A program made the translations under genes and the position numbers. Of a DNA stretch of 64,000 nucleotides, positions 21,758-33,178 are shown in pieces. The stretch covers positions 248,001-312,000 of the forward strand of contig BEDY01000005.1 in the NCBI GenBank assembly GCA_002335605.1, written 5' to 3'. This DNA is from Prillingera fragicola. Lineage: Eukaryota; Basidiomycota; Tremellomycetes; Trichosporonales; Trichosporonaceae. Under the pieces are notes generated by a model. The model did no database searches, was not told the DNA's origin, and saw nothing but the letters and a program-made list of their open reading frames with translations. How positions within the stretch are numbered: position 1 is the first letter of the stretch; each line of letters begins with the position of its first letter.

Positions 21758-22849
21758 ATGTCGTCCAAGATTGTAATTTTTGGTATCACTGGCAACCAGG
21801 GCAGTAGTGTGGCGAACGCGCTCCTCGAGCACAGCGAGCAGTTCGAGGTCGTGGGGATTACGCGCAACCTCACCTCGCCAGCCTGTAAAGGTACGTCTTC
21901 ACAGCTCTGCAACAGACTAAAAGGCAGTGCTGGAGAAAGCCGGAGCCAAGCTCGTCAAAGGCGACCTCGACGACCCCACAACTTACGACGCGGCCCTCAA
22001 GGACGCGGACGGCGTCTTCCTCGTTACCGACTGTATGCGCCCTGTCCCCAGCCCTTGCTAACCAACCCAAGACTGGTCCCACTTTACCGGCACCAACGAA
22101 GCGGCCGCGACAGCCGCAGAGGTCGAGCAAGGCAAAGCCGCCGTCGACGCCGTCAAGCGCGAGGGCGTAAAGCACCTAGTCTTCTCCACACTCGAGGCCC
22201 TTCCAGGCTCCAAGATTGGCTTCTGCGACGGCAAAGCTGCCAGTGAGTCTCCCTCTGCGCTGGTGGAGCTGACGGCAGTCACGGCGTATATCCACGAGCT
22301 AGGCGTCCCCGCCACCCAGCTCTACACCACGGGCTATTACTCGAACATTTTCGTAAACTCGACCGAGACGGACGGCGTCCTCACCATCCACCACCCTGTG
22401 CCCGACAACGTGCCTATCCCAAGCTACGCCGTCGAGCAGACCGGTCTGTGGGCCCGCCTAGCCTTTTCCGACCCCGAGGCGTGGATCGGTACGTCCTCCG
22501 TACTGACCTTGGCGTCGCTGACGGCACAAAAAGGAAAGGACATGTATGCTGCGGCTGAGAATGTCACCCCGGCAGAGATGGCCAAAGACCTCGCCGCGCT
22601 CACCGGCAAGACCGTGGTCACGCGCCAGGCGACTGAGCAGGACTTCAAGGCCAACCCGCCCATGTGGAGGTATTACCAGGAGCTCCGTTCCGGGTGAGTG
22701 GCCGCTGTGAGGGGGCCGGGCCTAGCGCTGACATGCTCAGCGGGCTGGTGCGTGACTTTGTCGCTAGTCGCGAGCTTGTACCAGAGGCTTGGAGCTTCAA
22801 GGAGTGGGCGGAGAAGTCGGCTGCAGCCCATCTCAGGTTTGGATTCTAG
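21758..22849 (+). CDS. NmrA-like NAD(P)-binding protein
   Basis: Atypical short-chain dehydrogenase fold, often a redox sensor or reductase. Six exons: 21758-21890, 21928-22032, 22072-22242, 22279-22488, 22534-22693, 22741-22849; 295 residues, the usual length of the HSCARG/NmrA family. The dinucleotide motif is IVIFGITGNQGSSVANALL; GDLDDPTTYDAALKDADGVF and VKHLVFSTLEALPG follow, as in NmrA proteins. I chose the ATG at 21758 because it sits just before the Rossmann strand. In-frame ATGs at 21503 and 21560 would add a Thr/Pro-rich leader of unclear use. Function of this member (regulator or enzyme) is not known. Confidence 0.88.
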
Positions 22850-23051
22850 GTTCTGGGGGTGAATGTTGGATCAGTTAAAAGCCATTCGCTGGCACAGAAA
22901 GAGGTTAGGATGAGTTTGTTCTCGGGCGGTGCCGGACACTGCCCATAGTGCTGTAGGTGGCGCAACCCCGGTGTCCGGTTGTTCCGGCTCCCTGTACCTG
23001 ATGATACGTATACATGTAAATGCTCGATGTAGTCCTGCGTTCGTTCCCCTT

Positions 23052-24000
23052 CTAGACAATCTCCTCGAGCTGGCGTGCAAGGTCAAGCGCAGGCCTGATC
23101 ATGGCCTGCATGGGTCCGCCACGCTTGATTCCCTTTCCGCCAGCGATGTCCAGGGCGATCCTCGACGAGTCGTTGGCTGCCACGGCAGCGAGGGCGATAT
23201 CGGGGATGGGCGACTTGGGGAAGGTAAAAGTCTGGGTTGAGGGCTCGAGAGCCCATCCGCGCTCCTTTGCAAACTCGACCAGCTGCGAAGTCTCTCCGCT
23301 CTTGAAGAACAAGAGCGCGGACGCGTTCTGGAGCGGCAATGAAGGGTAACTCGTCTCAATTGTGAGGGCAATCTGCTCGCGAATGGTACCCATCAGGCGG
23401 TCGAGGAGCACGGCGTACTCGTCTCGGGGCACACGCTCGCGCGCACGGTAAATCTTGTTGTACGCGCCCTCCATCATCCAACGCTCGAGGTCGACGGGGT
23501 AGCGCACAAACACGTCCGAGAGCTCGCTGACGTCCAAAGCCTCGAGCGTCATGTGGAACTGCGAGTACTTGCCCTCACTGAGCATGGCGAGCAGCTGCAG
23601 GCCAATGATAATGGGACGGTTGGGCGAGGCGGGGAGGACATTGGAGAGGTTGACATAGAAAGGCTGCAGCGCGGCGTTGTACTGGTTGTACGCAGCGAGG
23701 TTGCCGCCGCGGAGCGAGTGGAAGGTTGACAGCTCGATGATGGTGCCTGCTTGTTAACAATGATCGATGCAACGCTACTCACGAGCAGCAAGGAGGTCCT
23801 GAGGGTCGGCATCGGGAGGAGCAAAGTAGAGACCAGACTGAGCAAGCTTGATCTGAGGACGCGTCAGCGACGCGCAAGAGTGCTGACCCAAGTTAGCTCA
23901 CCTTGAGCTGCGTGATGAGCTGAGTCACATCGTCCTTGTTGCTTCCCGAGTCAAAGGCTTTTTGCAGCTCAGCGAGTGACTGCTGAAGGTCGAGCGACAT
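23052..24000 (-). CDS. RPN12: 26S proteasome regulatory subunit RPN12 (PSMD8)
   Basis: Lid subunit of the 26S proteasome. Three exons on the minus strand: 23902-24000, 23783-23852, 23052-23746; 287 residues. N-terminal helices (MSLDLQQSLAELQKAFDSGS) lead to IKLAQSGLYFAPPDADPQD. The CSN8/PSMD8/eIF3K (PCI) region follows with RPIIIGLQLLAMLSEGKYSQ, FVRYPVDLERWMMEGAYNKI and REQIALTIETSYPSLPLQNA. The internal IVE-type winged-helix segment and the C-terminal helix LARQLEEIV are both present. Nothing appears broken. It is divergent to the G3BP-type gene, with a 0.7 kb shared upstream region. Confidence 0.92.
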
Positions 24001-24715
24001 GATGGAGGTGGTTGTTGATGAGGAAGGTGATTGGAATGGCAGTGTTTTCGAGCTGGCGGAGTTGTCCGTTCGTTGTCAGAGCCGTTGTGCTAGTCTATTA
24101 AACCTCTATGCGGTCTTGTCTAAGCAGTCGCAGTGTATCTGCTGAATAAAAGAAGTGCTGAATGATGTCGAGCATGCAGTTGCAGCTGCTGTAGTTGGCG
24201 TCATGGCCCTGCCTTGGCTGGGTGCACAACGACGCGTGGCTCCAGACTGCTGCGGTGGATGCCACAGTGCAAAACGCCGAAATTGACTCTGGCTGGGCAG
24301 GCCGCTCTGGCGGGGCCAGCACCCAGCCAGCCGACCACTGCAGGCAGGAGGAGCTCGCTACCCTGTGGCTGCCGACGACCAGCCTGGCACCTGGCACCAC
24401 CACTGTCACCATCACTGTTCATCACAAAACCTCTACACACCCTCCGCTGCACAGATCCCTCAAAGCAGAGGTACATATTCCCCATCCTCAAAGGGTCGCC
24501 CTAGTCCTTGTCGCTACCCAACTCTTAAAGAGCACGTCTGAATCGACCCGCACACAGCTCGGAAATCCAAATCGCCTTCTCTCGTCTCGCAACTTTTCTA
24601 TCTCATTCCACCAGTGCGTACAACTCGCGCAGCTAGCAGATCTCTTGTAGGACTGCTTTACTGCTAGACATCGATCTATTCCGTGATTGAAACTAACCTC
24701 GGACAGCTTTCCACC
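24001..24715. other. Divergent promoter RPN12 / G3BP, with likely 5'UTR intron
   Basis: No coding gene seen. The segment 24647-24706 (GTAGGA donor, ACTAAC branch, GGACAG acceptor) looks like a 5'UTR intron ending 9 bases before the G3BP start codon. Confidence 0.5.
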
Positions 24716-26599
24716 ATGTCCGCCGCCGCCCAGGCTAACGGCCACCCCTCCACCGACATTCCTACCACCACTTCGACCGCACAGGGCTCGTCCAAGATCC
24801 AGCCCAGCGACGTCGGATGGCAGTTTGTCCCCCAGTACTAGTAAGTACCGCTGGTCGGCGTCGTGGGGGTCAAGACGTAGAGCTCGGCGGTGCACGGCCC
24901 CTCCCAAGTGGTGTGCCGTTTGCCGCCTGAAGCGTCACGTCATAGTGCTTCTTGGACAGCACGCTGACAGTGGTTTTAGCAACTTCGTACACAAGGAGCC
25001 CCACCGCCTCCACTGCTTCTACACCAAGCAGTCGACTTTTGTTCACGGCGAGGAGGGTGACGAGACGACTGTCGCTCTTGGTCAGCAGGTGAGTCGCGTG
25101 CCTGCTCTAGCCGGAGAAAACCTCCACTGGCGCCACTCATCTGGTCATGGACGTGCAGATGCTGACAACCACCGCAGGAGATTCACGAGCGTATCGTCAA
25201 GATTGGCTATGACCAGTGCAAGGTCTACATCAACTCGATTGACTCGCAGTCGTCGGCTGGCGGCGGCATCATCATCCAGGTCTTGGGTGAGATGTCCAAC
25301 GCCAACAAGCCCTGGCGCAAGTTTGCCCAGACCTTCTTCCTCGCCGAGCAGCCCAACGGCTACTTTGTCCTCAACGACATCTTCCGCTACCTGAAGGAGG
25401 ACACTGACGAGGACGAGGAGCCCGAGGTCGAGGAGGCCCCCATTGTCAGCGCCGCTCCCGCCGCTCAGGCCGAGCAGGCTCACGCCCAGGCTGCCCCCGT
25501 TGCCCCTGTGGCCGCCGTTGTCGAGGCCAAGGAGGCCACACCCGAGCCCGAGGTCGAGAAGCCAGTTGTTGCCGCCGAGCCCGAGCCCACTCCCGCCCCT
25601 GCCCCCAAGAAGGCCCCCAAGGAGGCTGCCCCCGAGCCCGCCGCCCCCGTTGCCGAGAAGGCTGCTGAGCCTGCTGTCAAGGAGGCTGCCCCTGCCCCCG
25701 CCGCCAAGGCTCCTGCCGCTTCCAGCTCCACCCCTACGGAGTCCAAGTCGGCTACTCCCGCAGCCAACGGCACGCCCGCCGCCACCTCGGGTGCTACAAC
25801 CCCTGCTGCCGCGCCCGCTGCCCTCGCCGCCCCCGCCGCCCCCGCCAAGCCCGCTGCTCCCAAGTCGTGGGCTACTCTCGCTGCCGGTGGCAAGTCGTGG
25901 GCCAGTCAGCTCGGTGGCTCCGCCGCCGCCGCTGCTCCCGCTGCTGCCCCTGCCCCCGCTGCCAAGAAGGCTGAAGCCCCCGTCGCTGCCCCCGTCAAGG
26001 CTGCCCCCGCCCCCGCTGCCGCTGCTCCTGCTCCCGCCGCCGCCGCCGACGCCGACGCTGCTGCTGCTGCTGCCCCTGCCCCCGCTGGTGGCCGCCACCC
26101 CTTCTACGAGAATGCCCTCAAGGTTCAGACCCCCCACTGCTTTGTCAAGCTCCCCAACTGGTCCGCTCAGGAACAGGGTTCGGGTGAGGCCATGGACGAG
26201 AACGCGCTTCGCAACATTGCCTCGCGTTTCGGTGAGGTCGTCAAGGTCGAGATTGTCAAGGGCAAGGCCTGCGCGTTTGTCGAGTTCCAGAAGGTCGAGT
26301 CGGCCCGCAAGGCCATCATCGCTTCGCTCGGCACCCACCAGGGTGGGGAGGGTGGCATCGTTCACGGCGGCGACGGCAAGCTCAACTTTGAGACTCGCAA
26401 GGAGAAGGACGAGCGTGGGCCGAAGGGTCGCCGCGGCGGCGCCCCCGACACCCAGCGCGGTGGTGCCCGCGTCGGCGGACAGGGACGTGACGGCGAGCAG
26501 GCCCAGCGCGGCGGCTCTGCCGGTCGCGGCCGTGGCCGTGGCCGCGGTGGAGCCAACAACGCCCAGGGCGGTGACCGCCCAGCCGCTGCCGCCAAGTAA
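24716..26599 (+). CDS. G3BP-like NTF2-RRM RNA-binding protein
   Basis: Relative of animal G3BP and yeast Bre5, a ubiquitin-protease cofactor and stress-granule protein. Three exons: 24716-24840, 24980-25088, 25178-26599; 551 residues. The NTF2-like domain is at about residues 33-155 (VGWQFVPQYYNFVHKEPHRL, then STFVHGEEGDE and FLAEQPNGYFVLNDIFRYL). Next is an acidic run, then about 230 residues of Ala/Pro/Glu-rich linker. An RRM lies at about 385-475 with an RNP1-like KGKACAFVEF. The end is RGG-rich (AGRGRGRGRGG). This order (NTF2, acidic/Pro linker, RRM, RGG) is the G3BP layout. Introns of 139 and 89 nt are longer than average here. Codon choice is extremely biased to C-ending codons, which suggests high expression. 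Confidence 0.9.
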
Positions 26600-27043
26600 A
26601 CGTGCTCGTTTCTAGAGCTCAGTGTTGGCTGCGACGCTTCCATTTCTCTCCTGCATCCCCCCACTACCCCCAACCTACCCATCGTTCCCACCATTCCCCC
26701 TGCACCTGCAAAATTCCAATTTCCATCTCCGGCTCGGCTCCCACCCACCCATCGTCATCGTATTTCCTGGTTTCTTAAAGTTCGACATTAAGCGGATCGA
26801 TCACCTTGCATGAAGGAGCGGCTGTTGGTGTGTCTGGAGAGGTGGAGGGGTGGGAGGTTTGGAAAGATGAGACAAGGAGAGGAGGGAGAGTGGTAGAATC
26901 GAAGAGTATGAGAGAGAATGAGAGAGAGAGAGAGTTAGTACGATCGCGTTCGGATCATGTGAGGTGTGCATTTGTAGTATGAGACGAGAGCATGTTCATA
27001 GTCTCCTATTTGCTGCAGATGGGTGAGGTAACTAATACTACAG
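26600..27043. other. Convergent intergenic region, G3BP / METTL16
   Basis: 3' ends of two convergent genes. Purine-rich (GA) stretch at about 26850-26940, including a short GA dinucleotide run; C/T-rich at 26640-26760. No gene seen. Confidence 0.5.
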
Positions 27044-28801
27044 TCATTGATAGCCATGGTCGCGAGGAGCATGAAAATGTCCCCGGCCTCGTCCTCGCTC
27101 ACTCCCTCGTCCCCTCCCTCCTCGTCCCCTTCCCCGTCCTCCTCTAAACGCATGCCCCCTGCCCCGTGCACTCTCCTCGCCTCCATTCACCCTCCCCTCC
27201 TCGCCATCTTCAACCGGCCGCTTCATCAACCCAGCCTTCGCGACCAAAAACTTCCAAAAGGCATCAATCTCGCCCCTGTCTCGGCCCCAGGTCCACTCGA
27301 GCGCGACGCCGGCGCCCGTGGTGTTGTTTTCTGGAGCAGGCAGGAAGACGAGCTTGGAGCGGAATAGTGGCTCTGTCGGCGCTGGTGGAGGCTGGGTATG
27401 GACTGAAGCCTTGTCGCTGGAAGGTGGAGGCTGGGCGGCCTCGGCGGCGCGCTGGGCTGCTCGCCTTGCTGCGCGTGACCAGGCGTTTGTTGTCGGCGCG
27501 ATGAGGATCGGCTCTGTCACCGTTGGAGAGGCTGGTATAGGCGCGCCGTCCGTGTTGGCCATGGCCGTAGCAGGCGTGGCAGGGGTGGTAAGGCCTACAG
27601 ACTCGAGGACAGGCAACACGGCGGCCCGCACCTGCTCTATCGTCATGTTTTGCTGCGGTCGCACGCTAAACGTATTCGACAGAGGTAGCATGCGCGCAAA
27701 GCTTGTCGTAGGGTCGATGATATGTGGCCTTGTGATGCTCTGTACGGTCAGGTTGCTGTTCGCAGCAGGCAAACTCACATCTGGGAGGCGATATGGTGTG
27801 TAGCCCCATACCAAGACCCAACGCGTCGTCCTCGCCTGCCGTAAAGACAATACAGCATAGTTGTCCGTCTTAGCTTTCACGGCAGTAACAAGCGGTTCGA
27901 GCGAGCTATACCGTCCCACCAAAGAAGTATACCATCCGCACCGTGTCCGGTGCACGCGGCTCTCCTCGATGAGCTGGCCCACAAACAGCTCTTCTCCGCC
28001 TCGTGTAATTTCCTCATTAGTAGAGCAGGTCGATGCTGCTGGGGCTGGGCCAGCCTTAAGATCTCGAGAGGCTTGGGCTTCCTCGGCTGAGCTGAAGAAC
28101 GGAGGGTTGCAGAGCGTGAAGGACCATTCTGTTGGTGGTTCTGCTGGCTTTCCGTCCGTGGAGGGTGCCGGGGTTGGGCCAAGCCATGACAGTAACGAGT
28201 ACCCGTCTTCGCACCCTCCCACCAGCTTCACTGCACTGTCTGGAATGTCGTTGGCCTTGAGCACCTTGGCCGCGTGGTCCGAGGATGTCGGGTCGATTTC
28301 AGACGCCATGATCTGCGCTGTTGGGCGGAGACGATGCAGCAGCAGCGGATAAATGGCGACATGGCCTGTCCCAACGTCAAGGGCCTTTAACTGAACAGGC
28401 GGGCCGTGAGCCGCAAAGTCGAGCGCTGTCAGGACATAGTCGAGCCTGCGCATCCGTCAGCACAGAGGGGAGGTCAAACGGCTTCACCTGTTAGCAATCT
28501 GCAGCTGTCAGCGAGTCCCATTCGAGCTGCCGAGCCAAGCGTACAGTCGGACACAATCTGTCATCTCTGAGTTCAACACTGAGCTGAAAGTCATGGCGCA
28601 GCAGCGCCGCCGTCAGTGCACGCAACGCTGCCGCATTGGTGAAGTCGATCGAGGCGCCTGTAGGTCCGATTACGACACTAAAGATTGTCAGCACGGCGCG
28701 GAGGACTTCGGCGATGCGCACTGTTTTGCCAGCTCGATGTCGTCCTGTGCAAGCTGTGCAAAGTCTGGCCTCCTGTCTGCGTAAATGTTTGCGGGGTGCA
28801 T
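27044..28801 (-). CDS. METTL16: METTL16-family RNA N6-adenosine methyltransferase
   Basis: SAM-dependent m6A writer; family members modify U6 snRNA. Four exons on the minus strand: 28722-28801, 28545-28677, an 11-nt microexon at 28488-28498, and 27044-28445; 541 residues. The start MHPANIYADRRPDFAQLAQ matches the conserved METTL16 N-terminus. ASIDFTNAAALRALTAALL and HDFQLSVELRDDRLCPT follow, and the microexon supplies IANR so that RLDYVLTALDF continues the family pattern. The Rossmann core has LDVGTGHVAIYPLLLHRL, ASEIDPTSSDH and the catalytic NPPF in TLCNPPFFSS. The C-terminus is different: disordered and then RGG-rich (GRGRGRGGRGRG), in place of the vertebrate-conserved regions. This suggests its own RNA-binding tail. 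Confidence 0.9.
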
Positions 28802-28929
28802 GCAGTAATGCCAAGACTGTGAGAGAGAGTGAATGGCGGAAATAGGAGACGTACCAGGATGACCACAGAGTACTCCCAAAAAGGCACCGCCAGGTTCTTC
28901 ACCCAGCGTGCCTTAAACCCTCTCGAGCC

Positions 28930-30742
28930 ATGTCGATCGCGAACCTCGTTTCTCCTATACATTCCATCCACCACGCCATGCTCTCACTCGCAAACCTGCC
29001 AGTGGACCAATCGTTCCAGATTCCTCCACGAATCCCTCGCAATCGCATGCCTCGGAAGCGTCGTCCGCAGCGGCCACCCCCGCGAGAGGGCAGCCAGCGA
29101 CTGCGTGCAGCAAGGTAAGTTTGGCCGCCCGAGATAGGAACGTGTATTGGGCGACGCGTCCCAGAGACGAGTGGTTGCTCGCCACTGCGGGGTCCGATGG
29201 CCGCTGACATGCAACAGATCACACTTGTTCATCTCGCATTTCATCCTGTTGATCCTCTGGGCTACGGCGTTGACATATGGTCTGCGGTGGCTGCCGTGTG
29301 ACCCAAAAAGGGCCCGTTTGGTAGGCTGGGTGTTGTCATGCGGAGCATCGATATGTGAGCACAAGATTCCCATGCGCACAGCTGACACCCCAGTGCTTTT
29401 CCTCAAACTCTTAGACGAGCGGCCAGCTGCTACCCGTGCAAAGGCAAGGCATCGCATTTGGTCTGGTGTGGAGGCGCTCAGTCGTGACGCCCTGCGGATG
29501 GTGAGATCAAATTCTGCAAGGGCGCAACACATCCAACTGACGCAACGACAGATATCCGTAGCTTCTGCTCGCTCAGCGGCTGTGAACATGTCAGTCTCCA
29601 CGCCCAGCACGTCTGCAAGCTCTGCGAGTGGAAACAGCCCCCAGTCTAGCCCCAACGCCGACACATCACGCGAACTCGTGTCCGACAGTGTCCCGCCCAG
29701 CACAGGCACGTCACCCCTCCGAGTGGGTGTCACGCCCTCTGATCACGCAGAGGGACGCACCGATGAGCTACTTGGTATTATTGCTGGATTCCCCGTGGCG
29801 CTGCAGCATCACTTGCTGGGTACGCGTGCGCTCCCACACCCGCCTCTGTGCGACTTGCTGCCGCAGGGATACCTGTCCAGCTTGAAACGCACCGAGGCGC
29901 GAGTCCGCTTCGCCTCAGCGCATGCTGGACCGTCTGGCTCTAGTCTGACGAAAACTGCGGCAACACCTGAGCCCGAGACGCCGACCAAGTCTGAGAAAAA
30001 GGATGCCGACGACGATTGGGATCTGGCTGGCAAGGACAGCGACTCTGCCAACGCTAACGGCAACTCCACCCCCGTACCAGCGAGCAAAAAGTCCAACCTC
30101 CACGCTCCATACCCGGTCAACATGCCCTTGTCGCTTCTCCGACTCATGGAGGCGTACATCCTTGGCCTAGCCGACTTGCCACAGGACCGCGGTGGATGGA
30201 GCGTGTCGCAAAGCGACCGGGCGCTCGCTGTTGTCACTGGACTCAATGCTCTGCTGAGCGAAGCAGAGGGAGTGTATGCTGGTGAGTTGTTGTGCACACG
30301 CGATTACTTCATCTTCAAGCACACACTGACACTGGTTTCAGCGCCCAAGCCAAACGTCGACGTCCGGGCATGTGTAAACTTGCTCTTGCTGGTCTTTCCC
30401 ACATGGTTCCTCCACGTCTTACCTGGGTGGCGCGGTCTCCTGGTGACTGTCATTGCCGGTGGCTTGATCAAGTTTGCGGCGGAGATCATTCTCGCCGATC
30501 CGGACGCCGCTTGTGAGTAATCGCTCATCTCTTAGACAGCAAAGCTGACATTTCTAGCCCCAAACCACCCTCTCCGGCGGGCGGCTTTGGCTGTAGTGCA
30601 CGAGTCGCTGGACACGTGCCCGGCACTGGCACGCTACTACCGGACGCGACTGGTTCAGCGTCTGGGAGCAGGTGCAGATGAGGTGCTCGAGCTCGACAGG
30701 CGCAACCGGCGGCGCGACGAGTGGCTGCCTACGTTTCAGTAG
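28930..30742 (+). CDS. Bestrophin-like (UPF0187) membrane protein
   Basis: Probable anion channel of the fungal/bacterial bestrophin group. Six exons: 28930-29114, 29218-29354, 29394-29500, 29552-30281, 30342-30512, 30558-30742; 504 residues. A basic N-terminus leads to a helix (SHLFISHFILLILWATALTYG), then a segment ending in KARHRIWSGVEAL, the region where family members carry the R-x-W helix. ELLGIIAGFPVALQHHLLG, MPLSLLRLMEAYILGL, VVTGLNALLSEAEGVYA and the membrane pair LLLLVFPTWFLHVLPGWRGL follow the family order. A disordered Ser/Glu-rich loop of about 75 residues is inserted before MPLSLL, and another before ELLGII. Two introns (29355-29393, 29501-29551) are multiples of three, so retention would keep the frame open. 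Family call rests on pattern, not on strong identity. Confidence 0.65.
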
Positions 30743-31379
30743 CGGTGGTGTTGTTTCTTGTGTCATTATAGATTTGGAGACTAGCTCAGTGTGTTTTGGG
30801 AGTCATGAGTGATTGCTGCAATGTTATTTGTTTAACCATTTCATGGCCCCGCAGCCGCGTGGATTGTGGATGGACCTGCATTTTCATGAGCGGGCCAGGG
30901 GTATGCAGTGTCCTTGGCAGGATAACATCAAGCGAGCAAGCGGCTCTGACAGCTGAGGCTGCAAAAGGAGATGGCTATCCGTGAAATGCGGACCAGGAAC
31001 GAACGAGCAGTGGCCCCGGCTACTTGATGTGGTCGCGCAGGAATTGGCGGGCTGCCATAGGCTGAGCGCAGGACACCCATAACAGTGCCAACGTCATAGG
31101 CCCCCGGCGTGCACGCAGGCAGGGCTCGGCGCGTCGCACGCGGGGTGCGCGGGGTGGCCGATCAGGCGCGTGCACACCACCCGGTTCTGTACGCTTGGCC
31201 AGTAGCCGGCGACCAGTTTCTCACAAAGGGGCTTGCTGTGCTCATTACTCGTTTTGCCAGCAACGCATTCTGCTTTCTTCATCTATAAACTAGAACTAGA
31301 CGCAAGCAAGTCAGACCCTCGCCACCTATTATATCTCTTCCTTACCCCGCACACCTACACTAGATACCTCTCACACACA
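30743..31379. other. Intergenic region upstream of the cytochrome b5-ACAD gene
   Basis: No gene seen. C/T-rich leader with TATA-like sequence (about 31328-31336) shortly before the start codon. Confidence 0.45.
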
Positions 31380-33178
31380 ATGTCGGCTGCTCCCCTCAAG
31401 TCGATGACCCTCCAGGAGGTCGCCCAGGTACGTGCCACCGCGACGCAGGACGACTGGCTCGTTATCTCGTTCCCACGGAAAAGAGACGAAAGCTCACACC
31501 CCGCTAGCACAACAAGGACGGCGACCTTTACATTGTCATCGACTCGGTCGTCTATGACTTGAGCAAGTTTGCCAAGATGCACCCCGGCGGTCTCGGTGTT
31601 TTGCTCGACAGCGATGTTGGTGAGTGGCAAGCGATGCGATGCTCCTAGCTTCCGAGCCTGGGTACACACTGTGGCTGCACTTTTCGCGGTAGGCTATCGA
31701 TTCACGCGTTTTGCGGGGCGAGGAGTGGCTTGCGTGTACCGGGCTCGCATAGCTTTGTCCAGAACTGCTACTAACACCCTGTAGCCGGCAAGGACTGCAC
31801 CACCGTCTTCTTTGGTCTCCACCGCGCCGAGGTCCTCGCCAAGCCCCAGTACCAGCGCCTGCGCGTCGGCCAGATTGAGGGCGCCAAGCCCAAGATCAAG
31901 CTCTCCAAGGAGGGCCTCTCGCGCGTCCCGTACGCCGAGCCTACCTGGCTCACCCCCCAGTTCCACTCGCCCTACTACCAGGACTCGCACCGTGCTCTCC
32001 AGAAGACGATGCGCAAGTATGTCGACGAGGTCATTTACCCGGACGCGCAGCTTTGTGAGGAGTCGGGCAAGCGTGCGAGCCCCGCTGTCCTCAAGTCGAT
32101 GGGCGAGAACAACCTGAACCGCATGCGTCTCGGCCCCGGCAAGCACCTCCACGGCAAGGAGCTCATGGGCGGTGTCGTCAAGGGCGAGGAGTTCAACTAC
32201 TTCCACGAGTTGGTCATCACCCAGGAGCTCGTCCGTTCCGCTGCTCGTGGTTACGCCGACGGTCTCAACGCCGGCATGGTCATTGGTCTCCCTCCCATTC
32301 TCAACTTTGCCAAGGAGCCTCTCCGCACCAAGGTTCTCGAGGACGTCTTCTCTGGCCAGAAGAGCATCTGTCTCGCCGTCTCGGAGGCGTTTGCCGGCTC
32401 GGACGTTGCCAACCTCAAGTGCACAGCCGTTGACAATGGCGACGACACCTGGACCATCAACGGTACCAAGAAGTGGATCACTGGCGGTATGCACTCGGAC
32501 TACTTTACTGTCGGCTGCAAGACCGAGGGTGGTCTTACCGTTTTCCTCGTCGAGCGTGGGCCCGGCGTCGAGACCAAGGCCATCAAGACCTCGTACTCGG
32601 GTGCCGCCGGTACCGCCTACATTACCTTTGACAACGTCAAGGTCCCCGCTGCCAACATGCTCGGTCCCGAGAACGGCGGCATCTATGTCATTCTCTCCAA
32701 CTTCAACCACGAGCGTTGGGTCATGTGCTGTGGCTCTACCCGTAGCTCGCGTGTCATTGTCGAGGAGTGCCTCCAGTGGGCCGCCCAGCGCATCGTCTTT
32801 GGCAAGCCCCTGCTCGCCCAGCCCGTCATCCGCCAGAAGCTCGCCATGATGATTGCAAAGGTCGAGGCCGTCCAGGCCTGGCTCGAGAATGTCACCTTCC
32901 AGATGTGCAACATGACCTACAAGCAGCAGGCCGCCAACCTCGCCGGCCAGATTGCCTTCCTCAAGATGCTCTGCACCCGCGTCTCGGGCGAGATTGCCGA
33001 CGACGCCGTCCAGATCTTTGGTGGCCGTGGTCTCACCAAGACCGGCATGGGCCGTTTTGTCGAGCAGTTCCAGCGCACCCAGAAGTTTGACGCCATTCTC
33101 GGTGGCGCCGAGGAGGTTCTCGGTGACCTTGGTGTCCGCCAGGCCATGCGCCAGATGCCCAAGGACCAGCGTCTCTAA
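31380..33178 (+). CDS. Cytochrome b5 - acyl-CoA dehydrogenase fusion
   Basis: Three exons: 31380-31427, 31508-31619, 31785-33178; 517 residues. Residues 1-75 are a cytochrome b5 heme domain: LYIVIDSVVYDLSKFAKMHP with the HPGG heme-ligand motif, and the second ligand in FFGLHRAEVL. Residues 110-517 are a full acyl-CoA dehydrogenase: LVITQELVRSAARGY, SICLAVSEAFAGSDVANL, KKWITGG, an AQRIVFGKPL segment and VQIFGGRGLTKTGMGRF near the end. The heme domain may relay electrons from the flavin in place of ETF; that is inference. The C-terminus KDQRL is not a standard peroxisomal signal, and no mitochondrial presequence is clear, so location is uncertain. This fusion is known in filamentous fungi and basidiomycetes. 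Confidence 0.92.

Noticed and set aside
25145..26365. Gly/Ser-rich minus-strand frame opposite the G3BP-like gene
   Set aside because: Reverse of the Ala/Pro-rich linker; low-complexity by construction.
31694..32710. Minus-strand frame (338 codons) opposite the cytochrome b5-ACAD gene
   Set aside because: Shadow frame; the plus strand is a clear acyl-CoA dehydrogenase.
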